A stretch of DNA of 64,000 nt from Bradyrhizobium sp. CB1650 (GCF_029761915.1 NZ_CP121695.1:9267501-9331500); one strand, 5' to 3'; counted from the stretch's first letter, positions 44,784 through 53,896 are shown. Program-made: numbers and translations. The notes: generated by a model not told the origin, from the letters alone.

Positions 44784-45020
44784 CTGTGGAAGCTTTAGCG
44801 CCCCAAGCTTTCACGCCACATGCGATTGCCCTGCCTCCAGGGGAGGGTGAGACAATGATTCAAATTTTAGCCAATTCGCCAGCACCCGTTAGGGTTACTT
44901 CCTCGATGTCTAGGCGAATTATTGCCCGCTTTACCACCGGCCTCTAACACGAGGACGGCGGACAACGCACATCCCTCTTTCAGGCCAATAAGTGCGGCCC
45001 GCCCCACTCGGAGGTGGACG
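44784..45020 (+). promoter_or_regulatory. Leader region before metY
   Basis: About 240 non-coding bases ending in CGGAGG, the ribosome site of metY. I looked for an S-adenosylmethionine riboswitch, which is common upstream of such genes in this bacterial class, and saw no SAM-II core (no GCTAAA end). The stretch TTAGGGTTACTTCC near 44889 is the only other feature. It probably contains the promoter of the metY-metA pair. Confidence 0.35.
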
Positions 45021-46322
45021 ATGCGCAACGAGACGATCGCTATTCACGCCGGCTACGAACCCGAAGCCACCACGCACGCAGTCGCCGTGCCGATCTACCA
45101 GACCGCAGCCTACGCCTTCGACAGCGCCGATCATGGCGCAGCGCTCTTCAATCTCGAAGCAGAAGGCTTTCGCTACAGCCGCATCGCCAATCCGACCAGC
45201 GCGGTTCTCGAGAAGCGCATCAGCCAGCTCGAAGGCGGCGTTGGTGCACTCGCGGTTGCGACCGGCCAGGCCGCCCTGCATTTCGCTTTCGTCAACGTCG
45301 CCGATCATGGCGGCAACATCGTTTCCGTCCCGCAGCTCTACGGCACCACGCACACGCTGCTCTCCCACATCCTGCCGCGTCAGGGCATTCAGGGCCGCTT
45401 CGCCGAGAGCGACAAGCCAGATGCGATCGAAAGGCTGATCGACGAGAACACCCGCGCGGTGTTCGCCGAAACGATCGGCAATCCCGCCGGCAATGTCTGC
45501 GACATCGAGGCGCTCGCCAGGATCGCGCATGCGCATGGCGTACCGCTGATCGTCGACAACACGGTGGCGACCCCAATCCTGCTCAAGCCGTTCGACTACG
45601 GCGCCGACATCGCCGTGCATTCGCTGACCAAGTTTTTGGGTGGCCATGGCACGACGCTCGGCGGCGCCATCGTCGATTCCGGAAATTTCCCGTGGGCCAA
45701 GTACGCCGACCGCTTCCCCGCCTACAACAAGCCGGACGCTTCCTATCATGGTCTCGTCTATGCCGAGCGTTTCGGCCGGACCGCCTATATCGAGCGCGCG
45801 CGCAGCGTCTATCAGCGCACCATGGGCTCGGTGCTGTCGCCGTTCAATGCGTTCCTGCTGATCCTGGGCATCGAGACGGTAGCGCTGCGGATGGAGCGCC
45901 ATGTCGAGAACGCGCGCAAGGTGGCCGAATTCCTGCGCGGCGATCCGCGCGTTGCCTGGGTCAACTACGCGGGTTCCCCCGATAGCCCCTATTATCCGCT
46001 GGTGCAAAAATATCTGAATGGCAACGCCTCGTCGCTGTTCACCTTCGGCATCAAGGGCGGCATGGAAGCCGGCAAGGCCTTCTACGATGCGCTGCAGCTC
46101 ATCACGCGCCTCGTCAATATCGGCGACGCCAAGTCGCTCGCCTGCCATCCGGCCTCGACCACGCATCGGCAGATGTCGGCCGAGCAGCAGCGTATCGCCG
46201 GCGTGCTGCCGGAGACGATCCGCCTCTCGATCGGCATCGAGCACTCCGCCGACATCATCGAGGACATCGACCAGGCGCTGGAAAAGGCCTGCCCGTCGGC
46301 GCGCCTTCAAGCCGCGGAGTAG
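45021..46322 (+). CDS. metY: O-acetylhomoserine aminocarboxypropyltransferase (sulfhydrylase)
   Basis: A 433-residue PLP enzyme of the Cys/Met metabolism family, long as expected for the O-acetylhomoserine sulfhydrylase branch. It makes homocysteine from an acylated homoserine and sulfide in methionine synthesis. The PLP Lys is K204 in AVHSLTKFLGGHGTTLGG. FRYSRIANPTSAVLEKRISQLEGG and the AETIGNPAGNV / IVDNTVATP motifs are typical. The start at 45021 follows CGGAGGTGG. It lies 12 bases before the homoserine acyltransferase gene, which supplies its substrate, so the two form a coherent operon. Confidence 0.93.
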   Translation: MRNETIAIHAGYEPEATTHAVAVPIYQTAAYAFDSADHGAALFNLEAEGFRYSRIANPTSAVLEKRISQLEGGVGALAVATGQAALHFAFVNVADHGGNIVSVPQLYGTTHTLLSHILPRQGIQGRFAESDKPDAIERLIDENTRAVFAETIGNPAGNVCDIEALARIAHAHGVPLIVDNTVATPILLKPFDYGADIAVHSLTKFLGGHGTTLGGAIVDSGNFPWAKYADRFPAYNKPDASYHGLVYAERFGRTAYIERARSVYQRTMGSVLSPFNAFLLILGIETVALRMERHVENARKVAEFLRGDPRVAWVNYAGSPDSPYYPLVQKYLNGNASSLFTFGIKGGMEAGKAFYDALQLITRLVNIGDAKSLACHPASTTHRQMSAEQQRIAGVLPETIRLSIGIEHSADIIEDIDQALEKACPSARLQAAE

Positions 46323-46334
46323 GCGGCGACGCCG

Positions 46335-47336
46335 ATGAGCATCTTGATCGAAAAGGATCAGGGTGTGCCGAGCCCGGCGCTGGTGCCGGCGCAGGAGGAT
46401 ATCGCACACGATCGCGGCGGCGCCGAGCTCACGATCGGACTGGTCAACAACATGCCCGACCCGGCGCTGAAAGCGACCGAGCGGCAGTTCATGAAGCTGC
46501 TCCAGGCTGCAGCCGGCCCGCGCCGAATCCGCTTCCACTGCTTCTCGCTGCCGTCGATGAAGCGCTCACCGGAAGCCAAGTGGCATGTCGAGAGCGAATA
46601 TTCGGATCTGGCCGATCTCAAGCGTCAGAGCTTCGACGGGCTGATCGTGACCGGCGCCGAGCCGGTCGCACCCGAACTAGACCAGGAGCCCTACTGGCGC
46701 GATCTCACCGAGCTGATCGACTGGGCCAAGGTGAACACCCGCTCGACGATCTGGTCGTGCCTGGCCGCGCATGCGGCGGTGCTGCACCTCGATCGTATCG
46801 GGCGTCGGCGCCTGCCGGCCAAATGTCACGGCATCTTCGACTGTGAACCGATTACGAGAGATGCGCTGACGGGCGCAGCGCCCGCGCCGCTCAAGGTTTC
46901 GCATTCGCGCCTCAACGAAGTCGCCGAGAGCGACCTCGCCCGAGCCGGCTATCAGGTGCTGACGCGCTCGCGCGAGGCCGGCGTCGACATCTTCGTCCGG
47001 CAGTATGCCAGCCGTTTCGTGTTCTTCCAGGGCCATCCCGAATATGACGCGCTGTCGCTTCAGCGCGAATATCTGCGCGACATCGGCCGCTACCTCGCGC
47101 GCGACCGCGAAGACTATCCGGCCGTGCCCGTGAGCTATTTCGACGCAGCGACCGAGGAGAAACTTGCGCGATTCGAGAAGAGGGCACGACAGCAGCGCCA
47201 CCCGGCGCTGGCCGGCGAGCTGCCCGCGCTGACTTTGCGCACCGACATCGCGGCCGGAAGCGCCGCAGCGACCTTGTTCGGGAATTGGCTGAGCTATCTT
47301 GCCGCGGATACGGAAGCTGGGCTGCTGGCGCGCTAG
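46335..47336 (+). CDS. metA: Homoserine O-acyltransferase (MetA/HTS family)
   Basis: A 333-residue enzyme of the homoserine O-succinyltransferase (HTS) family, which transfers an acyl group from CoA to homoserine. The nucleophile C142 (WSCLAAHAA), H234 and E236 (FFQGHPEYD) align in number with the catalytic residues of the enteric enzyme. The FDGLIVTGAEPVAPELDQEPYW stretch, which holds the residue that decides between acetyl- and succinyl-CoA, differs from both classic types, so acyl specificity cannot be read. The partner gene metY, directly upstream, would use the product. A two-codon-scale spacer and matching direction support co-translation. Confidence 0.88.
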   Translation: MSILIEKDQGVPSPALVPAQEDIAHDRGGAELTIGLVNNMPDPALKATERQFMKLLQAAAGPRRIRFHCFSLPSMKRSPEAKWHVESEYSDLADLKRQSFDGLIVTGAEPVAPELDQEPYWRDLTELIDWAKVNTRSTIWSCLAAHAAVLHLDRIGRRRLPAKCHGIFDCEPITRDALTGAAPAPLKVSHSRLNEVAESDLARAGYQVLTRSREAGVDIFVRQYASRFVFFQGHPEYDALSLQREYLRDIGRYLARDREDYPAVPVSYFDAATEEKLARFEKRARQQRHPALAGELPALTLRTDIAAGSAAATLFGNWLSYLAADTEAGLLAR

Positions 47337-47400
47337 ACGAAGACCGCGGGTTTTACGTTAGGATTAATCAAGCGTTAAGCTTGCCTCGGACGATGAGCGG

Positions 47401-48186
47401 ATGGTTCAGTCGGCGAGGTCGGTGCAAGCAGGGAATGCAGTCGTGTGGTCGGCAGTCAACGGACGCGTGAGCAATCGGCTGGCCCGGCATTTTCGCGCGG
47501 CGCCGCACCGGCTGACGACCCATGCTCCGATGGTCAGCTTCACCTTCGATGACGCGCCCGACAGTGCCGCTGGCCTCGGCGCATCACTCCTGGAAGATCA
47601 GGGCGGGCGCGGCACGTTCTACCTCGCCGGCAACCTGATCGACCGGCCGTCGGACCACTGGCACGCGCTGTCGAACGAGGCCATCGTACGGCTGCACAAG
47701 GCCGGACACGAGATCGCCTGCCACACCTACTCGCACCTGCGTGCGATCGATCTCGACGAGGACGCCATGGCGCGCGAGATCGAGCAGAACCGCCGCTACT
47801 TCATGGGCGTCGACCCTTCGATCAGGCTGGAGAATTTCGCCTATCCGTATGGGCTAGCCTCGATCTGGCGCAAGCCGCAGCTTGCGAAAAACTTCCGCTC
47901 CGCGCGCGGCATTCTTCCCGGCGTCAACCGCGATTTGATCGACCTTCAGTTCCTGCGTGCCTCGCCCCTGGTCGATTGCGAGACCGACACGGACGACATC
48001 GACCGCTACTTCGACGAGGCGATCGACAGCGGCGGCTGGCTGATATTCTACGGCCACGACGTCGTCGACCAGCCGAGCCCCTATGGCTGCACGCCGGCGC
48101 TGCTGCGCCACGCCTTGAAGGCGGCGCAGACGCGCGGCATGCCGATCGTGACGGTGGCCGAGGCCCTGCGCCGGATCGGCGCCTAA
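47401..48186 (+). CDS. Polysaccharide deacetylase (NodB homology domain)
   Basis: A 261-residue carbohydrate esterase family 4 protein. The metal-binding motif begins with SFTFDDAPDS (D50, D51) and continues with H108 and H112 in CHTYSHL. Later the FAYPYGLAS and LIFYGHDVV stretches complete the fold. There is no signal peptide, so it may act in the cytoplasm or at the inner membrane on a lipid-linked or free oligosaccharide. The substrate class (N-acetylated sugar) is inferred from the family. It follows metA by 64 bases in the same direction but is functionally unrelated. The ATG at 47401 is the usual start. Confidence 0.9.
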   Translation: MVQSARSVQAGNAVVWSAVNGRVSNRLARHFRAAPHRLTTHAPMVSFTFDDAPDSAAGLGASLLEDQGGRGTFYLAGNLIDRPSDHWHALSNEAIVRLHKAGHEIACHTYSHLRAIDLDEDAMAREIEQNRRYFMGVDPSIRLENFAYPYGLASIWRKPQLAKNFRSARGILPGVNRDLIDLQFLRASPLVDCETDTDDIDRYFDEAIDSGGWLIFYGHDVVDQPSPYGCTPALLRHALKAAQTRGMPIVTVAEALRRIGA

Positions 48187-48273
48187 GCGATCGCTCTCGC
48201 TGCCTGAGGCTCCGCCTTAGATTCGTCGAGGAAATCGATCAGGCACGCCAGAGCTCGCCTCAAAGGATATCCC

Positions 48274-49131
48274 ATGACCCTCGATCGTCGTTCCGTGCTG
48301 GCCTCACTGTGCTGGATGGCCGCTGCCCCCGCGCTTGCCGCGGACGCGCCGCCTGAGCTCGTCAGCTATGAACGCGAGAGCGGCGGACGGATCGGCGTCC
48401 ATGCCGAGAACCTCGCCACCGGTGCAAAGCTCGCCTGGCGTGCCGACGAGCGCTTCGTCATGTGTTCGACGTTCAAGGCTTCGCTCGCGGCCTGCGTGCT
48501 GGCACGGGTCGATCGCGGCGAGGAGCAGCTCGGCGCGATGATCCGCTACGGCCAGGCCGACCTGTTGGAATACGCACCGGTCGCCAGGCAAAATCTCTCA
48601 GCCGGCGCGATGTCGATTGCCGACATGTGCAAGGCGATCGTCGAACTCAGCGACAACACCTGCGCCAATCTGCTGCTGGCGAGGATCGGCGGCCCCGCCG
48701 CCCTGACCGCATTCTGGCGCACGCTCGGCGATGCCACGTCACGGCTCGACCACAACGAGCCCGAGCTCAACCGCTCGCCGCCCGGCGATCCCCATGACAC
48801 CACGACGCCTGCCGCGATGGCGCGCAGTCTGCGCCGGCTGGTGCTGGGCGAAAGCCTTTCCCCGGCATCGCGCGCCCGACTCACCGACTGGATGCTCAAT
48901 TGCAAGACCGGCGCCAATCGGCTGCGGGGCGGGCTGCCCGCAAGCTGGAAGATCGGCGACAAGACCGGGAACAACGGCAAGGATGCATCGGGCGACATCG
49001 CGGTGGTCTGGCCGAGCCCCGACAAGCCGATCCTGGTCGCGGCCTACACCCAGGGCGGCACGCCCACGGCGGCGCAGATCGAGGCGGCGTTCGCGCACAT
49101 CGGACGGATGGTCGTCGAACGATTGGCCTGA
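48274..49131 (+). CDS. Class A beta-lactamase
   Basis: A 285-residue exported serine beta-lactamase. The start MTLDRRSVLASLCW has a twin-Arg pair before a hydrophobic core, suggesting Tat export, with cleavage near ALAADA. All class A motifs are present: STFK at 65-68 (active Ser S65), SDN at 126-128, E162 in EPELN (omega-loop general base) and KTG at 230-232. A Cys precedes the active Ser as in CTX-M-type enzymes, but there is no matching Cys after KTG, so no disulfide of the carbapenemase type is expected. It is chromosomal and flanked by housekeeping genes with no mobile element, so it appears to be an intrinsic enzyme. Confidence 0.93.
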   Translation: MTLDRRSVLASLCWMAAAPALAADAPPELVSYERESGGRIGVHAENLATGAKLAWRADERFVMCSTFKASLAACVLARVDRGEEQLGAMIRYGQADLLEYAPVARQNLSAGAMSIADMCKAIVELSDNTCANLLLARIGGPAALTAFWRTLGDATSRLDHNEPELNRSPPGDPHDTTTPAAMARSLRRLVLGESLSPASRARLTDWMLNCKTGANRLRGGLPASWKIGDKTGNNGKDASGDIAVVWPSPDKPILVAAYTQGGTPTAAQIEAAFAHIGRMVVERLA

Positions 49132-49175
49132 ACGCACTGCATTGACCTTGCGGCCGCTTCCGGCGAAGACAGGCG

Positions 49176-50786
49176 ATGATCGAGGCGCAATTTCAGACCT
49201 TTCTCATCCTGCTCGCCGTGTTGGCGGGCACTGCGGTGGTTGCACGTCGCTTCAACGTCGCGCCCGCCATTCTCCTGATGCTGGCCGGCGTCGGCCTCGC
49301 CTTCGTTCCCGGCATGCCGCCGGTCGAGCTGCCGCCGGAACTGGTGCTTTTGATGGTGCTGCCGCCGCTGATCTATTCGGCGAGCGTGGCGATGAGCTGG
49401 CGCGAGTTCAAAAGGAATCTACGCCCGATCGTGCTGCTCGCGGTCGGTGCGGTGATCTTCACTGCGGCGATGGTGGCGACTGCCACCCACTACCTGATCG
49501 GCCTGCCCTGGACCATCGGCTTCCTGTTGGGGGCAATCGTCGCGCCGCCCGACGTGGTGGCGCCGCTCGCGATCGCCCGCCGGCTGCACATGCCGCGCCG
49601 GATCCTGGTCGTGCTCGAGGGCGAAGGGCTCGCCAACGACGCCACCGCTCTGATCCTCTACCGCTTTGCGCTCGCCGCGATCACGGTCGGCCATCTTTCG
49701 CTCCCGGTGGCGGCCGGCGAGTTTTCCCTCATCGTCGGCGGCGAGATCGCCTTCGGCATCGGCGTCGGCTGGCTTTCCTTGCGCGCCCGCAAATGGGCTC
49801 ACGATCCGCAGGTCGAGCTCACGCTGTCGCTGATCACGCCCTACGTCGCCTTCTGGCTGCCCGAGCATGTCGGCGGCTCCGGCGTGATCGCCACGGTGGC
49901 CTGCGGGCTCTATGTGAGCTGGAACGGTCCGCTGCTGATCTCCTCGGCGACGCGGCTGCAGGGCATCTTCTTCTGGGACCTCGTGATCTACCTGATCGAG
50001 GGCCTTCTGTTCCTGCTCACCGGCTTCCAGATGCGCGCGCTGTACGAAAAGTCGAAGGCATTCCCGTTCGACGACATCATGATCGCGACCGCCGTCGTCG
50101 TGGCGATCGTCGTCATCGCGCGCTTTGCCTGGCTCTATCCGGCGACCTATCTGCCGCGGATCCTCAGCCCGTCGCTGCGTGCGCGCGATCCGTCGCCGCC
50201 CTGGCAATGGGTGTTCACCCTCGCCTTCACCGGCGTGCGCGGTGCGGTATCGCTCGCCGCCGCGCTGGCGCTGCCGTTCACGCTGCCGGGCGGCGACGCC
50301 TTCCCGTTTCGTGACCTGATCCTGTTCGTCGCCTTCGGCGTCATCTTCATCACGCTGGTCGGCATCGGCCTCGGCCTGCCTGCGGTGGTGCGATGGCTCG
50401 GCGTCGCCGATGCCGGCCTCAGCGAGCATATCGCCGAGCACGAGGCCGAGATTGCCGCGCGGCGCCAGGCGCTGGAAGCCGCCTTGCAATCGCTGGACGC
50501 GCTGACCGCGGCGAAGGAAGTCTCGGAGGAAGTGATGCGCCTTTTGCGCGCACGCCACGAAATCCGCGTCAACCAGCTTCCGGACTCGCTCGACCCCGCC
50601 CACCACGACGTGTCCGCCGCCGGCACCGCACTGACCCGCGAGCTGATCGTCGCCGAGCGCAAATTCATCCACGACCTCCTGCGCGACGGCCAGATCACCG
50701 ATGAGACGCGACGCCGGATCGAGCGCGACCTCGACCTGGAAGAGGCGAGCCTTGCGAACAGGGAGTATCGCGGGGCGCCGCTGTAG
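49176..50786 (+). CDS. Na+/H+ antiporter, CPA1 family
   Basis: A 536-residue integral membrane protein of the CPA1 cation:proton antiporter group. About a dozen helices are followed by a cytoplasmic helical tail (from about 405, rich in Glu, Arg and Ala). The ion-binding motif appears as GAIVAPPDVVAPLAI, with the Asp at the usual position, and GEGLANDATALILYRFA and FTGVRGAVSLAAALALP are the next conserved helices. It exchanges cytoplasmic Na+ or another monovalent cation for protons, serving pH and salt tolerance. It begins 44 bases after the beta-lactamase gene, and no regulatory link between them is evident. Confidence 0.92.
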   Translation: MIEAQFQTFLILLAVLAGTAVVARRFNVAPAILLMLAGVGLAFVPGMPPVELPPELVLLMVLPPLIYSASVAMSWREFKRNLRPIVLLAVGAVIFTAAMVATATHYLIGLPWTIGFLLGAIVAPPDVVAPLAIARRLHMPRRILVVLEGEGLANDATALILYRFALAAITVGHLSLPVAAGEFSLIVGGEIAFGIGVGWLSLRARKWAHDPQVELTLSLITPYVAFWLPEHVGGSGVIATVACGLYVSWNGPLLISSATRLQGIFFWDLVIYLIEGLLFLLTGFQMRALYEKSKAFPFDDIMIATAVVVAIVVIARFAWLYPATYLPRILSPSLRARDPSPPWQWVFTLAFTGVRGAVSLAAALALPFTLPGGDAFPFRDLILFVAFGVIFITLVGIGLGLPAVVRWLGVADAGLSEHIAEHEAEIAARRQALEAALQSLDALTAAKEVSEEVMRLLRARHEIRVNQLPDSLDPAHHDVSAAGTALTRELIVAERKFIHDLLRDGQITDETRRRIERDLDLEEASLANREYRGAPL

Positions 50787-50833
50787 GCGCCGATCCAGGA
50801 CGGCGGTGATGAGGGCGGTCGACACCGTTACCG

Positions 50834-50910
50834 CGTCATTGCGAGCGCAGCGAAGCAATCCAGATTGCTGCGGTAAGATTCCGGATTGCTTCGCTGCGCT
50901 CGCAATGACG
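50834..50910. repeat. Interspersed palindromic repeat (CAATCCAGA/TGGATTG family)
   Basis: CGTCATTGCGAGCGCAGCG and CGCTGCGCTCGCAATGACG flank AAGCAATCCAGATTG / CCGGATTGCTTCG. It lies between the convergent antiporter and amidase genes. Confidence 0.75.
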
Positions 50911-50932
50911 ATTGTTGAACCGCCGGAGTGAA

Positions 50933-51742
50933 CTACCGCCTCTCGCAGAACTCCCCCACCGCCGCCGTCACGGCGGCAACGATCAGCTCTTGCCGTTCCG
51001 GCGAATTCATCGCCATCTCCTCGTCGCGGTTGATGATGGAGCCGGCCTCGAGCAGCACCGCGGCGCTTCGGGTCTGGGCAAGCACGACGAGTGCGTCATA
51101 GCGGTAGACGCCGACATCCTTGTCGAGCAACTGGCGGCGGTAACGTCCCATCACCGGCAGGGTGTACTGGCTGGCATATCGCAGACCGCGGTTCTTCAGC
51201 TCCTTGCCCAGAAGCCGGGCGAACGCCAGGCTCGCACCGAACCTCGGATTGCGCTCGGACACGAACAGTGAATGGCCGCTGAATCGATCGCTGAACCAGC
51301 TCCTGGCGCCTTCGAACTCCCACTCTTCGAGCAGCTTGTCCGGTACCGAGTCGTGATGAATCGACAGGACGAGATCGGCATGCGCATGATTGGCCGCAGC
51401 GACCCGCTTGAACAGGCTCGACCTTGCCTTGCCCTCCGTCACAAGGACCCGGGTCGCGGCAAAGCCCTCCGACTTCAGTCTTTCACCGACCAGCTTCGTC
51501 AAATGGAGGTTGAAGCCGAATTCGGTATCGTTGCGCGCGCTGGTCGCACCGAACGATTCGGGGGTATGCCCGACATCCAGGATGATCCGGAATCTGCGTG
51601 GTTCGCATTTCTCCGGCGCCGGCGCTTTTGGCCTGGCTCTCGTGAACTTCCGGACCGGCGCGGCGTCCCCGTGGTCGGTCGGCGGAAACGTCAGCGCGAC
51701 GAGCAGGGCGACGATGGCTGCGACGATGTCCCGCGACGACAA
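50933..51742 (-). CDS. N-acetylmuramoyl-L-alanine amidase (Amidase_3 type)
   Basis: A 269-residue zinc amidase that cuts the bond between muramic acid and the stem peptide of peptidoglycan. Zinc ligands and catalytic residues are all present: H59 (LDVGHT), E74 (NDTEFGFN), H129 (LSIHHDS) and E232 (VLLEAGS). The N-terminal hydrophobic segment (VAAIVALLVALTF) suggests periplasmic export. Translation appears to start at a TTG (51742) with GGAGTAAGG upstream, overlapping the tail of the Rieske gene. No in-frame ATG is better placed. It follows the Rieske gene by three bases, an unusual partner for a cell-wall enzyme. Confidence 0.9.
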   Translation of the reverse strand: MSSRDIVAAIVALLVALTFPPTDHGDAAPVRKFTRARPKAPAPEKCEPRRFRIILDVGHTPESFGATSARNDTEFGFNLHLTKLVGERLKSEGFAATRVLVTEGKARSSLFKRVAAANHAHADLVLSIHHDSVPDKLLEEWEFEGARSWFSDRFSGHSLFVSERNPRFGASLAFARLLGKELKNRGLRYASQYTLPVMGRYRRQLLDKDVGVYRYDALVVLAQTRSAAVLLEAGSIINRDEEMAMNSPERQELIVAAVTAAVGEFCERR

Positions 51743-51745
51743 GCC

Positions 51746-53086
51746 TTACTCCGCCGCTGCGATCCGTGGCCGGCCGACGAAGCCCGCGACATCGCCGAAG
51801 CGTTCCAGCATCACCGCAGGCAGGTCCTTGGCCCTGCCGGTGACGCATGCGCCGGAGCGCACCGCATAGCGGTCCTGATGCGCGGCCTGCGGCGGCGGCT
51901 CGCCCTGCTGGAGCGCGCGCGCAAGCTCCATCACGGTCTTGCGGAAATGCATGATGCCGAGGTCGGTTGGACCCAGATGCTCGCGTGTGCGATCCGCGAT
52001 CGGGCCCTGGCTGTCCTGCACGGCAGCGTCCTGCTCAGAGACACCCTTGATGCCGGTGTAGCTTTTGGTCTTCTGGAGCTTGCGGTCGATCAGGTAGTCA
52101 TTGCCCTTGTGGCGCAGCGGCACGTAGTTGTGGTCGACCTCCGCGATCACGCCGTTGCCGCGGTCATAAGCCTCGCGCTCGGCTTGCGTCAGCGGCCGCT
52201 CGGGATTCCAGACATAGGTGTAGATCCAGCAGTTGGTATCGGTCACCGGCACAAAGGTCTGGCCAAAGATGTTTTCGCCCGGCATCGCGCTCGGGGCGTA
52301 GGCATGGAACGGCATCAGGAACTGCGCGATGCGCCAGTAGATGTTGTCGCCGCCGCCGGTGAGCCGACCGCCGGCGATGGTCAGTCCCGCATCGTGCGGC
52401 ACGACCTTGATCACGGGGCGCGGATCCTCCGCGATCCAGCGCATGTGATCGGTGTTCATGCGTACAAGCGGATTCACGAAGTGCTTCTTGATGTCGAGTA
52501 TCTCGTTCTCCTCCTTGTCGAAGGAGAGATGTGCGAAGGTGAAATGCGCGGTATCGATCGCACCTTCCAGCGCCTGCACCCAGTTGCAGTCCTGCCATTT
52601 CTTGCTGACGTAGCGATGCGAGACCGGCAGCAGCGCCATTTCGAGGTCGGGCAGCTCGGGCATGACATCGGCCGGGCCCATATAGGCCCAGATCATCTCG
52701 CCCCATTCACGCACCGGATAGGATTTGATGCGGACGAGATCTTTGGCGTTGAGATCGGGATAGGAGGTCGGCATGTCGACGCAAGCGCCGTTCGTATCGA
52801 ACTTCCAACCGTGATAGACGCAGCGAATGCCGCATTCCTCGTTGCGCCCGAGCCAGAGATTGGCGCCGCGGTGCGGGCAGTACTGGTCGATGACGCCGAC
52901 GACGCCGCGCGAGTCGCGGAAGGCAAGCAGCTCCTCGCCGAGCACGACGATCTTTTTCGGCTCGCCATCTGGATCGGGGAGCTCCTTCGACAGAGCCACT
53001 GGAATCCAGAACCGGCGCAGCAATTCACCCATGCCCGTTCCAGGGCCCGATTCAGTCAGGAACTTGTTGTCCTCGGCGCGGAGCAT
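51746..53086 (-). CDS. Rieske non-heme iron oxygenase, alpha subunit (phthalate 4,5-dioxygenase-like)
   Basis: A 446-residue ring-hydroxylating oxygenase. The Rieske [2Fe-2S] ligands are C70/H72 (CPHRG) and C89/H92 (CVYHGW). The mononuclear iron site is formed by D178, H181 and H186 in the EGAIDTAHFTFAH stretch, with the bridging Asp and both His intact. The C-terminal half has the family's bulky catalytic barrel. The N-terminal MLRAEDNKFLTESGPGTGMGELLRRFWIPVALS is typical of the phthalate-dioxygenase-like branch, which needs a reductase not encoded next to it. The substrate is an unknown aromatic or cyclic compound. It overlaps nothing and ends three bases before the amidase. Confidence 0.9.
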   Translation of the reverse strand: MLRAEDNKFLTESGPGTGMGELLRRFWIPVALSKELPDPDGEPKKIVVLGEELLAFRDSRGVVGVIDQYCPHRGANLWLGRNEECGIRCVYHGWKFDTNGACVDMPTSYPDLNAKDLVRIKSYPVREWGEMIWAYMGPADVMPELPDLEMALLPVSHRYVSKKWQDCNWVQALEGAIDTAHFTFAHLSFDKEENEILDIKKHFVNPLVRMNTDHMRWIAEDPRPVIKVVPHDAGLTIAGGRLTGGGDNIYWRIAQFLMPFHAYAPSAMPGENIFGQTFVPVTDTNCWIYTYVWNPERPLTQAEREAYDRGNGVIAEVDHNYVPLRHKGNDYLIDRKLQKTKSYTGIKGVSEQDAAVQDSQGPIADRTREHLGPTDLGIMHFRKTVMELARALQQGEPPPQAAHQDRYAVRSGACVTGRAKDLPAVMLERFGDVAGFVGRPRIAAAE

Positions 53087-53257
53087 GGCGTTTCCCCGGG
53101 ATTGTTCTTGATTTTCCCGGAGCTTGGCCTAGCGGATGCGGGACGTCAATGCGAGTGCCGGCGCGGCCGGCCCGCCTCGCGAGTTCATGGATTTGCGCGC
53201 GTTTCCTGCGCCAGCCGGCCCGCCTGCGCAAAGCGAGTCAACGCAAGCCCCCCGAGC

Positions 53258-53857
53258 TCACGGCTTCACGTAGGCCCATCCCTTTTCCTGCAGTTCCATC
53301 ACGCGCACGACGCCCGACTTCACGACTTCCGCCTGCTTGATGATCGGTATGGACTTGTTCTCGGCCTTCTGCATCTTGTCCTGGGTGTTACCGCAGGCCT
53401 TGAACGACACTTCGGGCGACCTGAGGGCCATCTCCTCGATGCGAGCCTTCACCGGCGACGTATCCTCGCGGAGCATGTGCAGGCCCGGGCCGAACGTGAC
53501 CACCTCGATCCTCACCTTCTCGCCAAGGCCTTTGTAGTATTCGCTCACGTTCGTTGCGTTGTTGAGCGTGAGGTTCATGGCGGCAGGATCATTGGAGTTC
53601 ACCTGTAGGATCAGATGATGTTCCTTCTCTTTCGGCGCCGCCGGATTTTGCATGCGCGCAAATGCGGCTCGCTTGCGCATTTCGGCCGTGGCTCGCGGCT
53701 TCTTGAATTTCCGGACCTCGCTCGTCTTGTGAGTGGCGGACTGCTCGTTCGGCACCCAGTATTTTCCACCTTGCTGGGCCACCGCAAATGAATTGGAAGC
53801 CAGCACGGCGATGGCACCCATCGCAATCAATCTCGCAACAGATTCGAAACTATACAT
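53258..53857 (-). CDS. Exported DsrE-like protein
   Basis: A 199-residue protein whose core (VRIEVVTFGPGLHMLREDTSPVKARIEEMALRSPEVSFKACGNTQDKM) resembles DsrE/DsrF-like sulfur-transfer proteins, with one Cys, C155, in the right place for a persulfide carrier. Unlike the cytoplasmic members it has an N-terminal signal (VARLIAMGAIAVLASNSFAVA, likely cleaved after about residue 27) and thus should act in the periplasm. The start at 53857 is supported by GGAGATG upstream and by the signal peptide. It is the last gene of a minus-strand set of envelope proteins, 39 bases downstream of the TagO-like gene. A sulfur-related role is inferred only from the fold. Confidence 0.75.
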   Translation of the reverse strand: MYSFESVARLIAMGAIAVLASNSFAVAQQGGKYWVPNEQSATHKTSEVRKFKKPRATAEMRKRAAFARMQNPAAPKEKEHHLILQVNSNDPAAMNLTLNNATNVSEYYKGLGEKVRIEVVTFGPGLHMLREDTSPVKARIEEMALRSPEVSFKACGNTQDKMQKAENKSIPIIKQAEVVKSGVVRVMELQEKGWAYVKP

Positions 53858-53896
53858 TAGGCATCTCCATCTCAAAAAAATCAGCGAACACCATTC

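Noticed and set aside
44784..45020. A SAM-II riboswitch upstream of metY
   Set aside because: Expected by context, but the conserved SAM-II core and its GCTAAA end are not present, and I saw no other known SAM aptamer.
48274..49131. The beta-lactamase as a class A carbapenemase because a Cys precedes the active Ser
   Set aside because: The partner Cys after the KTG motif is absent, and the same Cys occurs in enzymes without carbapenemase activity.
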